Of a stretch of 32,497 bases of DNA, positions 1-8,404 are shown one piece after another. The translations under genes and the position numbers were made by a program. The notes beneath the pieces are model-generated. The model had not been told where the DNA came from. It made no database searches and saw only the letters and a program-made list of their open reading frames with translations. Origin of the DNA: Bacillus sp. (in: firmicutes) (GTDB taxonomy: Bacteria > Bacillota > Clostridia > Lachnospirales > Lachnospiraceae); contig JAMPCN010000031.1 of the NCBI GenBank assembly GCA_023666125.1, positions 1 to 32,497 of the forward strand, given 5' to 3'. The number at the start of each line of letters is the position of its first letter. Positions within the stretch are counted from its first letter, which is position 1.

Positions 1-64
1 TTAAAGCTTTGGCAAATTCCTTTGCGACGCTGGGCTTTTCCGCAATAAACAAACTCTTTCCCAT
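1..64 (-). CDS. topB: DNA topoisomerase III-like protein, N-terminal fragment
   Basis: Only the first 21 codons lie in the window, running off its left edge. They read MGKSLFIAEKPSVAKEF and onward; the IAEKPSVA string is the characteristic start of the Toprim domain of type IA topoisomerases of the TopB class, where the glutamate takes part in metal binding and catalysis. These enzymes relax or decatenate DNA through a single-strand break. An AGAGG ribosome site lies four bases before the ATG. The gene follows the upstream ATPase gene by only 7 bases, so the two are probably co-transcribed. The chromosomal topB and the copies carried by conjugative elements cannot be told apart from so short a piece. 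Confidence 0.75.
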   Translation of the reverse strand, partial: MGKSLFIAEKPSVAKEFAKAL

Positions 65-71
65 AATACCT

Positions 72-1448
72 CTAAATATCCGATACCTGCACCAATTTCA
101 GGTTCTTTTTTATTTTCGCTTCCAAATCCAGTTTTTCATCAAACCGGGAAGCGGTATATAAATAAATATAATCTACGCTGATTTTCGCTTTGTCCGCGCA
201 GGACAATACCCACTCATAATCCTCATAGGTCATCATCGGCTTTTCCCAGTTACATAAGGCAACTAACGTCCTGCCCTCCGCGTCCTGGGCTATGACGTCA
301 ATCGTTCCCTCTTTGCCTACCCACTCCCCGCTGTTTTCATAGCGAATCGGCAGTTTGCCGCGCTCGTTTAATTTTTCCAGATACTGCCGGCACACCTTTT
401 TAAAGCAGGCGGAAACATATCTTCTGAATGTAGGATAGATATAGGTATTGTAATATTCCCCTACAGACATTGTCTGCAGCGCGCTCATATACGGATAGAT
501 ATAGGTAAAATAAAAATCCACAAAAGGATGGATAATCCGATATATTCCTTTCTGGGCATTTTCCTTGCCCGCCGTATCATAAGAAAATACTTTTTCCACC
601 AGTTCCAATTCCATTAAATTCTTTAAATAAACGCTGATTTTAGCGCGTGAAAATTCCGTATGAAGATAGATATCGTTTAACTTATGGTTTCCTGCCGCAA
701 TCGTTGCCAAAATTGTATGGTAAACGCTTGTTTCCCGAAGCTGCTCCGCAACCATGCGCTCTCCTTCTTCAAATAAAAGGCTGTCGGGATTTAAAATATG
801 CCTGCAAATATTCTGCTGGATGGTCAGTTTATCATCAAACTGATTCCATAATCCCGGAATTCCCCCTAATATGGCATAAGCCTCCACGCATTCCTCAATT
901 CTGAAATTGGGAAAACGATGTACAATATCACCGAAAGATAATTCCCGCAGCTTGAGCAGGCCGGACAGTTCATAGGACGCTTCTCCGATTTTGGTAATCA
1001 TGCTGTTCTCAATCCATCCAATAGACGAGCTGCACAGCAAAACGGTCACACCGTCTCTTTCCTCCTGCTCATGGATAAAAGAAACCATCTCCCGCATAAA
1101 AGCCGTGCTGGCTTTGACAATATTCTGAAATTCGTCGATAATGATGACTTTTTTGCCGCTGCCGTTCTTGCAGATGGACGTTAAAATATCATAAAAATTC
1201 GGGAAATTGCCCGCGATATCCGGGTCTGTGGCTCCGTCCGCCTTTAACTGCATTCCCCACTGGTACATCTGCTCGCGCTCCGAGCAGGACCTTGCCAGAT
1301 AATAATAGCTTGGCCTGTCCTTGGCAAACTCTTTTACAAGCGCAGTCTTACCGATATGTTTTTGGCCGTATATGACAAGAATCTGGCTTCCTTCTCTGTC
1401 ATAATACTGATTCAAATATTGTAATTCTGACATTCTGCCTGGTAACAT
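72..1448 (-). CDS. Archaeal-type AAA ATPase with DUF234-like C-terminal domain
   Basis: Encodes 458 aa from the ATG at 1448, chosen because GGAGG lies six bases upstream; an in-frame start further out would overlap the preceding gene. The N-terminal half is a P-loop ATPase: Walker A GQKHIGKT, Walker B VIIIDEFQ and a sensor-like CSSS. A winged-helix stretch follows (around residues 265-300, with FSRAKISVYLKNL). The C-terminal part resembles DUF234, a PD-(D/E)XK-like fold, with the GEWVGKEGTIDVIAQD string; the usual lysine after the acidic strand is not obvious (ALCNWEK), so nuclease activity is uncertain. The family is widespread, is usually listed only as ATP-binding protein, and has no settled role. 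It is 19 bases downstream of the GGDEF-EAL gene and 7 bases before topB. Confidence 0.85.
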   Translation of the reverse strand: MLPGRMSELQYLNQYYDREGSQILVIYGQKHIGKTALVKEFAKDRPSYYYLARSCSEREQMYQWGMQLKADGATDPDIAGNFPNFYDILTSICKNGSGKKVIIIDEFQNIVKASTAFMREMVSFIHEQEERDGVTVLLCSSSIGWIENSMITKIGEASYELSGLLKLRELSFGDIVHRFPNFRIEECVEAYAILGGIPGLWNQFDDKLTIQQNICRHILNPDSLLFEEGERMVAEQLRETSVYHTILATIAAGNHKLNDIYLHTEFSRAKISVYLKNLMELELVEKVFSYDTAGKENAQKGIYRIIHPFVDFYFTYIYPYMSALQTMSVGEYYNTYIYPTFRRYVSACFKKVCRQYLEKLNERGKLPIRYENSGEWVGKEGTIDVIAQDAEGRTLVALCNWEKPMMTYEDYEWVLSCADKAKISVDYIYLYTASRFDEKLDLEAKIKKNLKLVQVSDI

Positions 1449-1467
1449 AGATTTCCTCCCACATAAG

Positions 1468-3201
1468 TTATGCGAGCGCTTTCTCAATGAGTGCTTCAAT
1501 TTCCTCCGGCGGCATCGGCTTTCCTAAATAATAGCCCTGTATATTATCGCAGTCGATTCCCATAAGATAGTCATACTGCTCCTGCGTTTCCACACCCTCC
1601 GCAATCGTTTCAAAGCCCAATTTTTTCACCATATAGATGATGGATTCCGTAATGATTCTGGTATTTTCATCCGTTACTACCGTATCGATAAAGGATTTGT
1701 CAATCTTTAGGGTATCAATCGGCAGTCCTTTTAAGTAGGAAAGCGACGAATATCCTGTGCCAAAATCATCTAACGATATCTTAATGCCGTAATTTCGTAA
1801 AATAATTAATTTCTCTATAATCTCCTTAAAATCATCGATTAGAATCGTCTCAGTAATCTCCAATTCTATCTCTTCCGGCGCCACGTTATATTTTTTCAGA
1901 ATTTCCATGACTCTGTCAACAAAATCCGGCTGCTTATACTGAATGGCGGAAACATTTAAGGATATTAACAGCGGATAGTGGTATTTCTTTTTCCATCCGG
2001 CATAAATGCGGACGCTCTCTTCCATCACCCATGTGCCAATCGGAACAATAGTTCCGTTTTTCTCCGCAATCGGTATGAAAACATCCGGATGAATCGTCTT
2101 GCCATTGTCGTCTTTCCAGCGGATAAGCGCCTCCACGCCCCGAAGCGTTCTGTCAGACGTATGGTACTGCGGCTGGAAATACATCATAAAGTTCTGTTCA
2201 AAAATCGCCTCTTTTAATTTGTTTTCAATCGTTACATTCTGTAAAAAGTCCTCCAGAATCGAACCGTCAAAGTTTTGGATTTTGCCTTTTCCCGTTGACT
2301 TCGCCTTAAACATAACAATTTCCGCGCAGTTGATTAACTCTAACGCAGTGGACGCCGCCTCGGGATATTCAGCAACGCCGATACTGACCGTCAGGGAAAT
2401 TTCCTGGCCGTTACTCAATTTTAAAGGCTTTTTTAATCCGTCCGATATCTTCCCATAGATTTTGCCTACGTTTCTGTCGCCGCACGGGTCATAGATGCCA
2501 ATGCAGTATAAATCGCTGCCAAAATGAGAAACCATAACGTTCTCCTCTGCAAAATTCGACAAAAACTGTCCGAACAACTGGACTATTTCATCTCCAATGA
2601 TAATGCCGAGACCGTCGTTCAATTTTCTGAAATCATCCAAGTCGATAAACATCACGGACACCGACTTATTCTCTTCTTTTGCCCGATGCACATAATCGCC
2701 AAGGAGACGCACGAAATAATTTCTGTTATATAAGCCTGTCAAAAGGTCATAATATGACATATATGTCAGTTGGTCGTTCTGCGAATTAAACTTGGTGACG
2801 TCTTTAAAACGGATAATCTTATCCGTAGGATGCCCTTCCTCATCATAGATGATGTTCGTCTCCACTTCGACCCACATTCTGCTTTCTTTGACTTTGACGT
2901 CAATCGCCATCGTTTTCATGCCTCTTTTTTCCAAAAAAAGCACTTCCCGTAACGGTACGGTATATTTTTCCTCCACCCAGTCATAGAAGCTCGAAAACTG
3001 TTCTATATCCGTCATTTCAAAATCAAAGAAGTAATTCCAGTTGGCGATAGTCTGTATCTTATCTTCTTTATAATTATAATACAGAAACGCACTGCTGGAA
3101 GTATCGCATATCAACCGCAGCATCTTTGCATCCTGCATCAGTTGTTTGTTTCTCTCGCTTAATAATTTTATCTGCGCCTTGAGTTCCTCAGCTATATCCA
3201 T
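1468..3201 (-). CDS. GGDEF-EAL protein, probable cyclic-di-GMP phosphodiesterase
   Basis: 577 aa, apparently cytosolic: no signal peptide or membrane segment is visible. A short N-terminal coiled coil is followed by a PAS-like sensor region (about 30-140), a GGDEF domain (about 150-310) and an EAL domain (about 325-570). The GGDEF site reads FGSDLY instead of GGDEF, so cyclase activity is unlikely, although such domains can still bind GTP. The EAL domain keeps its catalytic strings: EALIRW, EITETIL, DDFGTGYSS, KIDKSFI and AEGVET. It should therefore hydrolyse cyclic-di-GMP, possibly tuned by the degenerate domain. GGGGTGA precedes the ATG. It lies 54 bases after asd in a run of minus-strand genes. 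Confidence 0.92.
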   Translation of the reverse strand: MDIAEELKAQIKLLSERNKQLMQDAKMLRLICDTSSSAFLYYNYKEDKIQTIANWNYFFDFEMTDIEQFSSFYDWVEEKYTVPLREVLFLEKRGMKTMAIDVKVKESRMWVEVETNIIYDEEGHPTDKIIRFKDVTKFNSQNDQLTYMSYYDLLTGLYNRNYFVRLLGDYVHRAKEENKSVSVMFIDLDDFRKLNDGLGIIIGDEIVQLFGQFLSNFAEENVMVSHFGSDLYCIGIYDPCGDRNVGKIYGKISDGLKKPLKLSNGQEISLTVSIGVAEYPEAASTALELINCAEIVMFKAKSTGKGKIQNFDGSILEDFLQNVTIENKLKEAIFEQNFMMYFQPQYHTSDRTLRGVEALIRWKDDNGKTIHPDVFIPIAEKNGTIVPIGTWVMEESVRIYAGWKKKYHYPLLISLNVSAIQYKQPDFVDRVMEILKKYNVAPEEIELEITETILIDDFKEIIEKLIILRNYGIKISLDDFGTGYSSLSYLKGLPIDTLKIDKSFIDTVVTDENTRIITESIIYMVKKLGFETIAEGVETQEQYDYLMGIDCDNIQGYYLGKPMPPEEIEALIEKALA

Positions 3202-3255
3202 TTTATGTTCACCCCACCCATAACTGCCGCTTATTCTCTGTCGGCAAATTCTTTC

Positions 3256-4341
3256 TTATTTCTTTGTAATGTATCCTTTTGCCTTCAAAGTTTCCGCGCA
3301 CAGGATGGCTCCGCCTGCCGCGCCGCGCACCGTATTATGAGAAAGCCCGACAAATTTCCAATCGTACACGCTGTCCGGTCTGATACGTCCTATACTGATG
3401 CCCATGCCGTTTTCAAAATCGACGTCCAGCTTCACCTGCGGACGGTTATCGTCTTCCATGTACTGCATAAACTGTTTCGGCGCGCTGGGCAGACCTAATT
3501 CCTGCGGCAGCCCCTTAAACTGTACCAGTTTTTCAATTAATTCCTCTTTTGTCACTTTCTTTTTAAATTTAACAAAAACAGCCGCCGTATGTCCGTTTAA
3601 TACCGGCACACGGATACACTGGCAGGTAATAACCGGCTCCGTGGCGGGAACAATCTCCCCGTTTTGTACTTTTCCCCAGATTCTAAGCGGTTCTTTTTCA
3701 CTCTTTTCTTCTTCGCCGCCGATATAGGGAATGACATTTTCCACCATCTCCGGCCAATCCTTAAAGGTCTTTCCCGCGCCGGAAATTGCCTGATATGTAG
3801 TCGCTACCACTTCATATGGCTCAAATTCTTTCCATGCCGTCAAAACAGGCGCATAGCTCTGGATGGAACAGTTGGGTTTTACCGCAATAAAGCCTCTTTT
3901 TGTACCAAGTCTTTCTCTCTGCGCGGCAATTACTTCAAAATGCTCCGGATTGATTTCCGGTATCACCATCGGCACATCCGGCGTCCATCTGTGCGCGCTG
4001 TTATTGGAAACAACGGGCGTCTCCGTTTTGGCGTACGCCTCTTCTATTTTCTTAATCTCGTCCTTTGTCATATCGACCGCCGAAAAAACAAAATCCACTT
4101 CGGCAGCCACTTTTTCCACCTCATTGACATTTAACACGACCAGTTTTTTGACCGCTTCCGGCATCGGCGTTGTCATTTTCCATCTGCCGCCTACCGCCTC
4201 CTCATAGGTTTTACCTGCCGAACGCGAGCTTGCCGCAATCGTCGTTACCTCAAACCAGGGATGATTTTCCAGCAGTGCGATAAACCGCTGTCCTACCATT
4301 CCCGTTCCGCCTAAAATTCCTACTTTTAATCTTTCGCCCAT
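3256..4341 (-). CDS. asd: Aspartate-semialdehyde dehydrogenase
   Basis: 361 aa. The enzyme reduces aspartyl phosphate to aspartate semialdehyde with NADPH, the branch point towards lysine and cell-wall diaminopimelate, methionine and threonine. Visible signatures are the nucleotide-binding GGTGMVGQRF near the N-terminus, the catalytic-cysteine string KPNCSIQS, and HNTVRGAAGG near the C-terminus. The length and the KPNCS context fit the archaeal/fungal-type ASADH branch rather than the E. coli type. The ATG at 4341 is preferred because the protein then begins directly before the Rossmann strand and starts four bases after the argH stop; longer in-frame starts would run inside argH. Co-transcription with argH is likely. 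Confidence 0.95.
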   Translation of the reverse strand: MGERLKVGILGGTGMVGQRFIALLENHPWFEVTTIAASSRSAGKTYEEAVGGRWKMTTPMPEAVKKLVVLNVNEVEKVAAEVDFVFSAVDMTKDEIKKIEEAYAKTETPVVSNNSAHRWTPDVPMVIPEINPEHFEVIAAQRERLGTKRGFIAVKPNCSIQSYAPVLTAWKEFEPYEVVATTYQAISGAGKTFKDWPEMVENVIPYIGGEEEKSEKEPLRIWGKVQNGEIVPATEPVITCQCIRVPVLNGHTAAVFVKFKKKVTKEELIEKLVQFKGLPQELGLPSAPKQFMQYMEDDNRPQVKLDVDFENGMGISIGRIRPDSVYDWKFVGLSHNTVRGAAGGAILCAETLKAKGYITKK

Positions 4342-4345
4342 TCTC

Positions 4346-5749
4346 TCATTTCTCCTCATTTTCACTTGCCTTATCAGCGGCAAGGTATTCTTTTTCTATT
4401 TGGATTACTTTTACCATCGCATCTTTCCCCGGTGCGCCTACCGTCAGCCTTTTTTCCACACATGCCTGTAAGCTGATTTTCTCATAGACGTCCGCTTCAA
4501 AAACCGGACTGATGTTTTTTAACTCCTCTATTGTCAAATCGTCAATACTGCAGTTTTTCTCAATGCAGTATAGAACCAATCTGCCGATAATGCCATGCGC
4601 ATCCCTAAAAGGAACGCCTTTTCCGACAAGATAATCCGCCGCGTCCGTCGCGTTGGTAAATCCCGCCGTCGCGCTTTTTTCCATGACAGCGCGGTTAAAT
4701 GTTATCGTTTTTATCATGCCGTCAAATAAGGCAAGGCATCCCTTGACCGTATCGATGGCGTCGAAAGTCAGTTCCTTATCTTCCTGCATATCTTTATTAT
4801 AAGCAAGCGGTATGCCTTTCATCATGGTTAAAATCGACATTAACGCGCCGTATACCCTGCCTGTCTTTCCCCGGATTAACTCCGCGATATCAGGATTTTT
4901 TTTCTGCGGCATAATGCTGCTGCCCGTCGCATAGGAATCGTCAATCTCCACAAATCTGTATTCATTGGAATTCCAGATAATGATTTCCTCGCAAAATCTG
5001 CTTAAGTGCATCATGATAATGGAAAGCGCGGACAGAAATTCTATCACATAATCCCTGTCGGCAACGGAATCCATGCTGTTTAATGTAGGTCCCTCAAAGC
5101 CAAGCAGATTCGCGCTGTAATATCTGTCCAGCGGATAGGTCGTACCCGCCAGCGCACCGGCGCCAAGCGGACAATAATTCATTCTTTCATAAATATCTTT
5201 CAATCGCTGCCTGTCTCTTTTAAACATCTCAAAATATGCGCCGATATGGTGCGCAAGCGTCACCGGCTGCGCCTTCTGCAGATGCGTAAAACCCGGCATA
5301 TAGGTCTCTATGTTTTCCTCCATCAGATGCAGCAATGTAGATAATAATTTCTTTAATAAATCATCTATGGCAAGCGCTTCGGTTCTGACATACAGCCTCA
5401 TATCCAGCGCAACCTGGTCATTACGGCTTCTTCCGGTGTGCAGCTTTTTCCCCGCCTCGCCGATACGCTTTGTCAGATTCGCCTCCACAAAGCTGTGAAT
5501 ATCTTCATATTCCTCCGTAATCTGTAAAACGCCTTTTTCCACATCTTCCCGAATGCCCGTCAGCCCTTTTACGATTTCGTCCTTTTCTTCCTTTGTCAAA
5601 ATCCCCTGTTTCGCCAGCATAACAACATGCGCGATACTGCCCTCAATATCCTGCGCAAACAGCTTCTTATCAAAAGTAATAGAAGCGTTAAAATTATATA
5701 CAAGCTTGTCTGTTTCTTCCGTAAAACGTCCGCCCCAAAGCTGTGCCAT
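4346..5749 (-). CDS. argH: Argininosuccinate lyase
   Basis: 467 aa, the usual length. It cleaves argininosuccinate to arginine and fumarate, the last step of arginine synthesis, and acts as a cytosolic homotetramer in the fumarase/aspartase superfamily. Signatures include the start MAQLWGGRF, the TGRSRNDQ segment, THLQKAQP and the superfamily signature GSSIMPQKKNP with the catalytic serine loop. GAGGATGGGAAC supplies the ribosome site before the ATG. It is the first gene of a minus-strand unit with asd four bases downstream and has its own promoter and a structured leader of about 120 bases. argG is not in the window. Confidence 0.97.
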   Translation of the reverse strand: MAQLWGGRFTEETDKLVYNFNASITFDKKLFAQDIEGSIAHVVMLAKQGILTKEEKDEIVKGLTGIREDVEKGVLQITEEYEDIHSFVEANLTKRIGEAGKKLHTGRSRNDQVALDMRLYVRTEALAIDDLLKKLLSTLLHLMEENIETYMPGFTHLQKAQPVTLAHHIGAYFEMFKRDRQRLKDIYERMNYCPLGAGALAGTTYPLDRYYSANLLGFEGPTLNSMDSVADRDYVIEFLSALSIIMMHLSRFCEEIIIWNSNEYRFVEIDDSYATGSSIMPQKKNPDIAELIRGKTGRVYGALMSILTMMKGIPLAYNKDMQEDKELTFDAIDTVKGCLALFDGMIKTITFNRAVMEKSATAGFTNATDAADYLVGKGVPFRDAHGIIGRLVLYCIEKNCSIDDLTIEELKNISPVFEADVYEKISLQACVEKRLTVGAPGKDAMVKVIQIEKEYLAADKASENEEK

Positions 5750-5786
5750 GTTCCCATCCTCAATTCTTTATTCCCGCGAGCAATGA

Positions 5787-5861
5787 GTCAAGCGTTGCGA
5801 AGCAACATTTGACGAATACCGCGAGGGTCAAAGACCCTGCAGCTTGCTGCGGGGTCTTTGA
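5787..5861 (-). promoter_or_regulatory. Two strong hairpins in the argH leader
   Basis: Between the argH promoter and its start codon lie two stem-loops. The promoter-proximal one (5828-5861) pairs TCAAAGACCC with GGGTCTTTGA and GCAGC with GCTGC around a tiny loop. The second (5787-5813) pairs GTCAA with TTGAC and GTTGC with GCAAC around GAA. Neither is followed by a clear T-run on the minus strand, so simple intrinsic termination is not obvious. It may be a leader regulatory structure or a copy of a genome-wide palindromic repeat; the sequence alone does not decide. The remainder of this gene-free stretch (5906-6072) is AT-rich and holds the start region of the ABC ATPase gene. Confidence 0.45.
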
Positions 5862-5876
5862 TTAAATCTAAATTTG

Positions 5877-5905
5877 ATGATACCATAAAACCCCATATAT
5901 TTCAA
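5877..5905 (-). promoter_or_regulatory. Candidate argH promoter
   Basis: On the minus strand TTGAAA (5900-5905) and TATCAT (5877-5882) are separated by 17 bases, with a TG one base before the -10 hexamer (extended -10). This is a good sigma-A type match and would give a leader of about 120 bases before argH. Confidence 0.6.
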
Positions 5906-6072
5906 TCATTTGTTGCCAAAGCGCAACAGCGCCGGCGCAATATTCATAAAATAAATATATTTGTGCGCGAAAAATTTATTTTTCACACTTTGAAACACAA
6001 ATTTACAAATCTCGCATAAAATATCATATAAAAAGCGCAATCCCAGCGCACCCGGTTCAGGGAGTTCACAAA

Positions 6073-6209
6073 ATGCAGGCTATTTTATCTTTAGAAAACA
6101 TTTCCTATTCTTATCATAATCTGAAAGGGGAGACTCCGGCGCTGTCAAACGTCAGTTTTCAGGTAGCGGAGGGGGAATTTCTCGCCATTGTGGGGCCTAG
6201 CGGATGCGG
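6073..6209 (+). pseudogene. ABC transporter ATPase, 5' part, interrupted by the mobile element
   Basis: The first 45 codons of an ABC-type ATPase of the SsuB/TauB/nitrate class: start MQAILSLENISYSYH, A-loop tyrosine region and the first half of the P-loop, GPSGCG. The reading frame then enters the mobile element and stops at 6315, so only an inactive 80-residue chimera could be made. GGGAG lies eight bases before the ATG. Removing 6210-25479 joins this part in frame to the right-hand part (25478-26113): 771 bases, 256 codons plus stop, the usual size of the family, with Walker A restored as GPSGCGKST. The gene is therefore split by insertion rather than decayed, and is potentially recoverable by excision. 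Confidence 0.92.
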
Positions 6210-7938
6210 CAATGCGATGGTAAAATTTTGGCAACTTTTTCTCCAACTGTCTGTTATTTTTCTCCAACAGACACACCAAAAGAGCCCGGTGCTTATCATG
6301 CACCGGGCTCCTTAGATATATATGCGCCAATTCACCATCCCAAACAATTTTTTCAATAATTTCCCTTAAAAACTCCCGCTTATCTACTATGCTCCACGTT
6401 GAAAATAATTCCCGAAAATCAGAAATCTGCTCTATCATTTTCTGTATAGTCGTTTCCATTTCCGTTTTACCAAGGCTATCGTCAGCCGCCTCTTTAATTC
6501 TTCTTTCAAGTTCTTCACATTCTGCATCCAAGCTGCCGATTTCTTCATTAATATAGTCGATAGACGCATTTCCAGCCTCTATCCTTTTCATCGAGTTAAT
6601 TAAATTTTTTATTTGCTCTTTTTTCTTACCCCTCTCCTGTATAAGCAGTTGCTTCTCGGACATAATTTCATCATCCGACATCAATATCTGCTTTTTTAAA
6701 TCTTCCAATAACGGAATCACCCCCTCGTCCGGTTTTGCAATTTTCATTATCTCGTTACATACTGCATCATCCAAAGTATTACCATGCACATTTACATTCT
6801 GGCAGTCCGCTCCATGAGTATATTCTTTATGCAGGCATATATATGCAAAAGTCCGTTCGCCCTTTTCATTGACTCTGGACGCCGGATAATTTTTGGGACG
6901 CATCAAATGTCCGCAAGTGCATTGCAAAACGCCTGAAAAAAGTGCAACATTGTTTCTGGCTCTCCGGAAATTTTCACCTTTATCCCTGTTATCAGCAAGC
7001 ATTTTCTGTATACGGACAAAATCCTGTCCACTTACAATCCCCTTATGTCTTCCTTTGGCAATAATCCACATTTCATGTGAGGCTGCCTGATTTTTATATA
7101 AGCTGGACGACGTTTTAGCATATCCGATAAGACCCGTTTCGCCGTCCAGTTCCTCTATATCAATGCAGACTTGGCAACCCAGTTCATAAAAATAATTGTA
7201 TGCGTCTTCGTCCGCTTTACAATAAACCGGATTAGTTAAAATGTCCCGGATGCCCATAATAGCAAAATCTTTGCCGTTTCTTGTTTTTATTTTATTAGTC
7301 AAAAGATATGTCATAACCTTTGTCAGCGAATGATTCTCTAAAAAATATGTAAAGATAAAACGCGCAAGTTTAATTTCTTCCGGATTTTGTGTGAGGCAGT
7401 AAAAGGTCTTCTTTTTCGCAGTATTCGTTTCCTTTTCCATTTTCTGAGACTCAAATCCAAGAGGCGTATTCCCGCCAAGCCAGCGACCGCTTCTTGCTAA
7501 CATCACCATGTTATCACGAACGCGCTCTGCAATCTGCTCTCGCTCCATCTGTGCCAATACTCCCGAAAAATACAGCATCGCCTTTCCTATCGGAGTTGTC
7601 GTATCAAACTTTTCTTTAATACTAATGAAAGAAGTTTTTCTATGCTCCAGTTTCTCCATCAGAGTCGCTAAATCCGCAAGATTTCTTCCTAAACGGTCAA
7701 GTTTATAGCACACAAGGCAGTCAAAGTGTCTGGTTTGGATGTCATCCATCATCTGTTGAAATTGCGGGCGCTTTGTATTTTTTCCTGAAAAGCCCTCATC
7801 TTCGTACTCGATAATTTCAGCATCCTTACCGCCTTCTACGAAAGACGCTATGTATTCTCTGCACATAACAATCTGGTTTTCAACGCTTTCGCCTTTTCCG
7901 GTCCATTTTGATTTTCGACTGTAAATTGCAATTAACAT
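6145..7938 (-). CDS. Large serine recombinase (integrase of the element)
   Basis: 597 codons. It integrates and excises the element through serine-linked double-strand breaks. The resolvase domain (about 1-150) has the catalytic serine in YSRKS near the N-terminus and the YKLDRLGRN helix; the recombinase domain (about 160-280) includes NTPLGF and ILTNPVYCKA; a zinc ribbon follows (CTCG, then paired cysteines around 350-385), and then a coiled coil (about 430-500). GGGGGTGAAAAT precedes the ATG and the relaxase gene ends 16 bases upstream. Oddly, the frame has no stop inside the element: the last 21 codons are host DNA of the interrupted ATPase, read antisense. A terminator-like hairpin lies inside the coding region at 6282-6310, and an 8-bp AT tract at 6316-6323 precedes it, so the natural C-terminus may have been shorter. 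Confidence 0.93.
   Translation of the reverse strand: MLIAIYSRKSKWTGKGESVENQIVMCREYIASFVEGGKDAEIIEYEDEGFSGKNTKRPQFQQMMDDIQTRHFDCLVCYKLDRLGRNLADLATLMEKLEHRKTSFISIKEKFDTTTPIGKAMLYFSGVLAQMEREQIAERVRDNMVMLARSGRWLGGNTPLGFESQKMEKETNTAKKKTFYCLTQNPEEIKLARFIFTYFLENHSLTKVMTYLLTNKIKTRNGKDFAIMGIRDILTNPVYCKADEDAYNYFYELGCQVCIDIEELDGETGLIGYAKTSSSLYKNQAASHEMWIIAKGRHKGIVSGQDFVRIQKMLADNRDKGENFRRARNNVALFSGVLQCTCGHLMRPKNYPASRVNEKGERTFAYICLHKEYTHGADCQNVNVHGNTLDDAVCNEIMKIAKPDEGVIPLLEDLKKQILMSDDEIMSEKQLLIQERGKKKEQIKNLINSMKRIEAGNASIDYINEEIGSLDAECEELERRIKEAADDSLGKTEMETTIQKMIEQISDFRELFSTWSIVDKREFLREIIEKIVWDGELAHIYLRSPVHDKHRALLVCLLEKNNRQLEKKLPKFYHRIAASARPHNGEKFPLRYLKTDV
6208..6209. other. Left attachment site (attL) core GG
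   Basis: Left junction of host and element. The host side reads GGATGC then GG, the element side CAATGCGATGG. The GG pair is the only short identity with the right junction that keeps the host reading frame, and serine recombinases exchange strands at a 2-bp core. Exact core assignment is inferred from ORF restoration. Confidence 0.75.
6282..6310 (-). terminator. Perfect 11-bp hairpin near the recombinase 3' end
   Basis: GAGCCCGGTGC and GCACCGGGCTC pair perfectly around a 7-base loop; on the minus strand TTTT then follows. This has the form of an intrinsic terminator, but it lies within the open frame of the recombinase, upstream of any in-frame stop codon. Confidence 0.6.
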
Positions 7939-7954
7939 ATTTTCACCCCCATTT

Positions 7955-8404
7955 TTATCTATACATTTGTTCTATTTCGTTTATTTTTTTATTTAGTTCT
8001 ATATAATCCGCAACTCCCTCTGAAAACATTTTGCCATCAACAAAGCTGACAGTGTTGATAGCATAGTGGATATGCGTATGAGTGGTATCCGTATGAACAC
8101 CATAGAATACTTGATAAGATTTCCCGTATATCCCACCAATTTCCCATGCTATTTTGCCAACTACATCTAGTGAAATATATGGGTCTTCAAAACTAACAAT
8201 CAGATGCCGCACTTGTCTTCGTCCTTCTTCCGCTTTGTTCCAATATTTTTTTATGTATTCAAATTCGTTAAAAACAGTTTCTATACTACTTAAACTTATC
8301 CCATAACCAGAACAAATCTCTGCCGGTACTGCGATATAATAAAGCAAGTTCATTGTATCGCGTTTTAATATATAACTTTCATTTACGAATTTTACTTCTG
8401 CCAT
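7955..8404 (-). CDS. Minimal MobA/MobP-type relaxase
   Basis: 149 aa. It resembles the catalytic N-terminal domain of MOBP-class relaxases, which nick the transfer origin and stay attached through a tyrosine. The metal-binding motif is HTDTTHTHIHYAIN (about residues 104-117), the usual HxDxxHxHxHxxxN; a candidate active tyrosine is in LLYYIAVP (about 20-27). Family members usually have 300-500 aa with a helicase or primase tail; here everything after the catalytic domain is missing, and the protein ends cleanly at a TAA 16 bases before the recombinase. The start overlaps the end of the upstream gene by 13 bases, suggesting translational coupling. It may be a functional single-domain relaxase or a trimmed remnant. 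Confidence 0.8.
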   Translation of the reverse strand: MAEVKFVNESYILKRDTMNLLYYIAVPAEICSGYGISLSSIETVFNEFEYIKKYWNKAEEGRRQVRHLIVSFEDPYISLDVVGKIAWEIGGIYGKSYQVFYGVHTDTTHTHIHYAINTVSFVDGKMFSEGVADYIELNKKINEIEQMYR

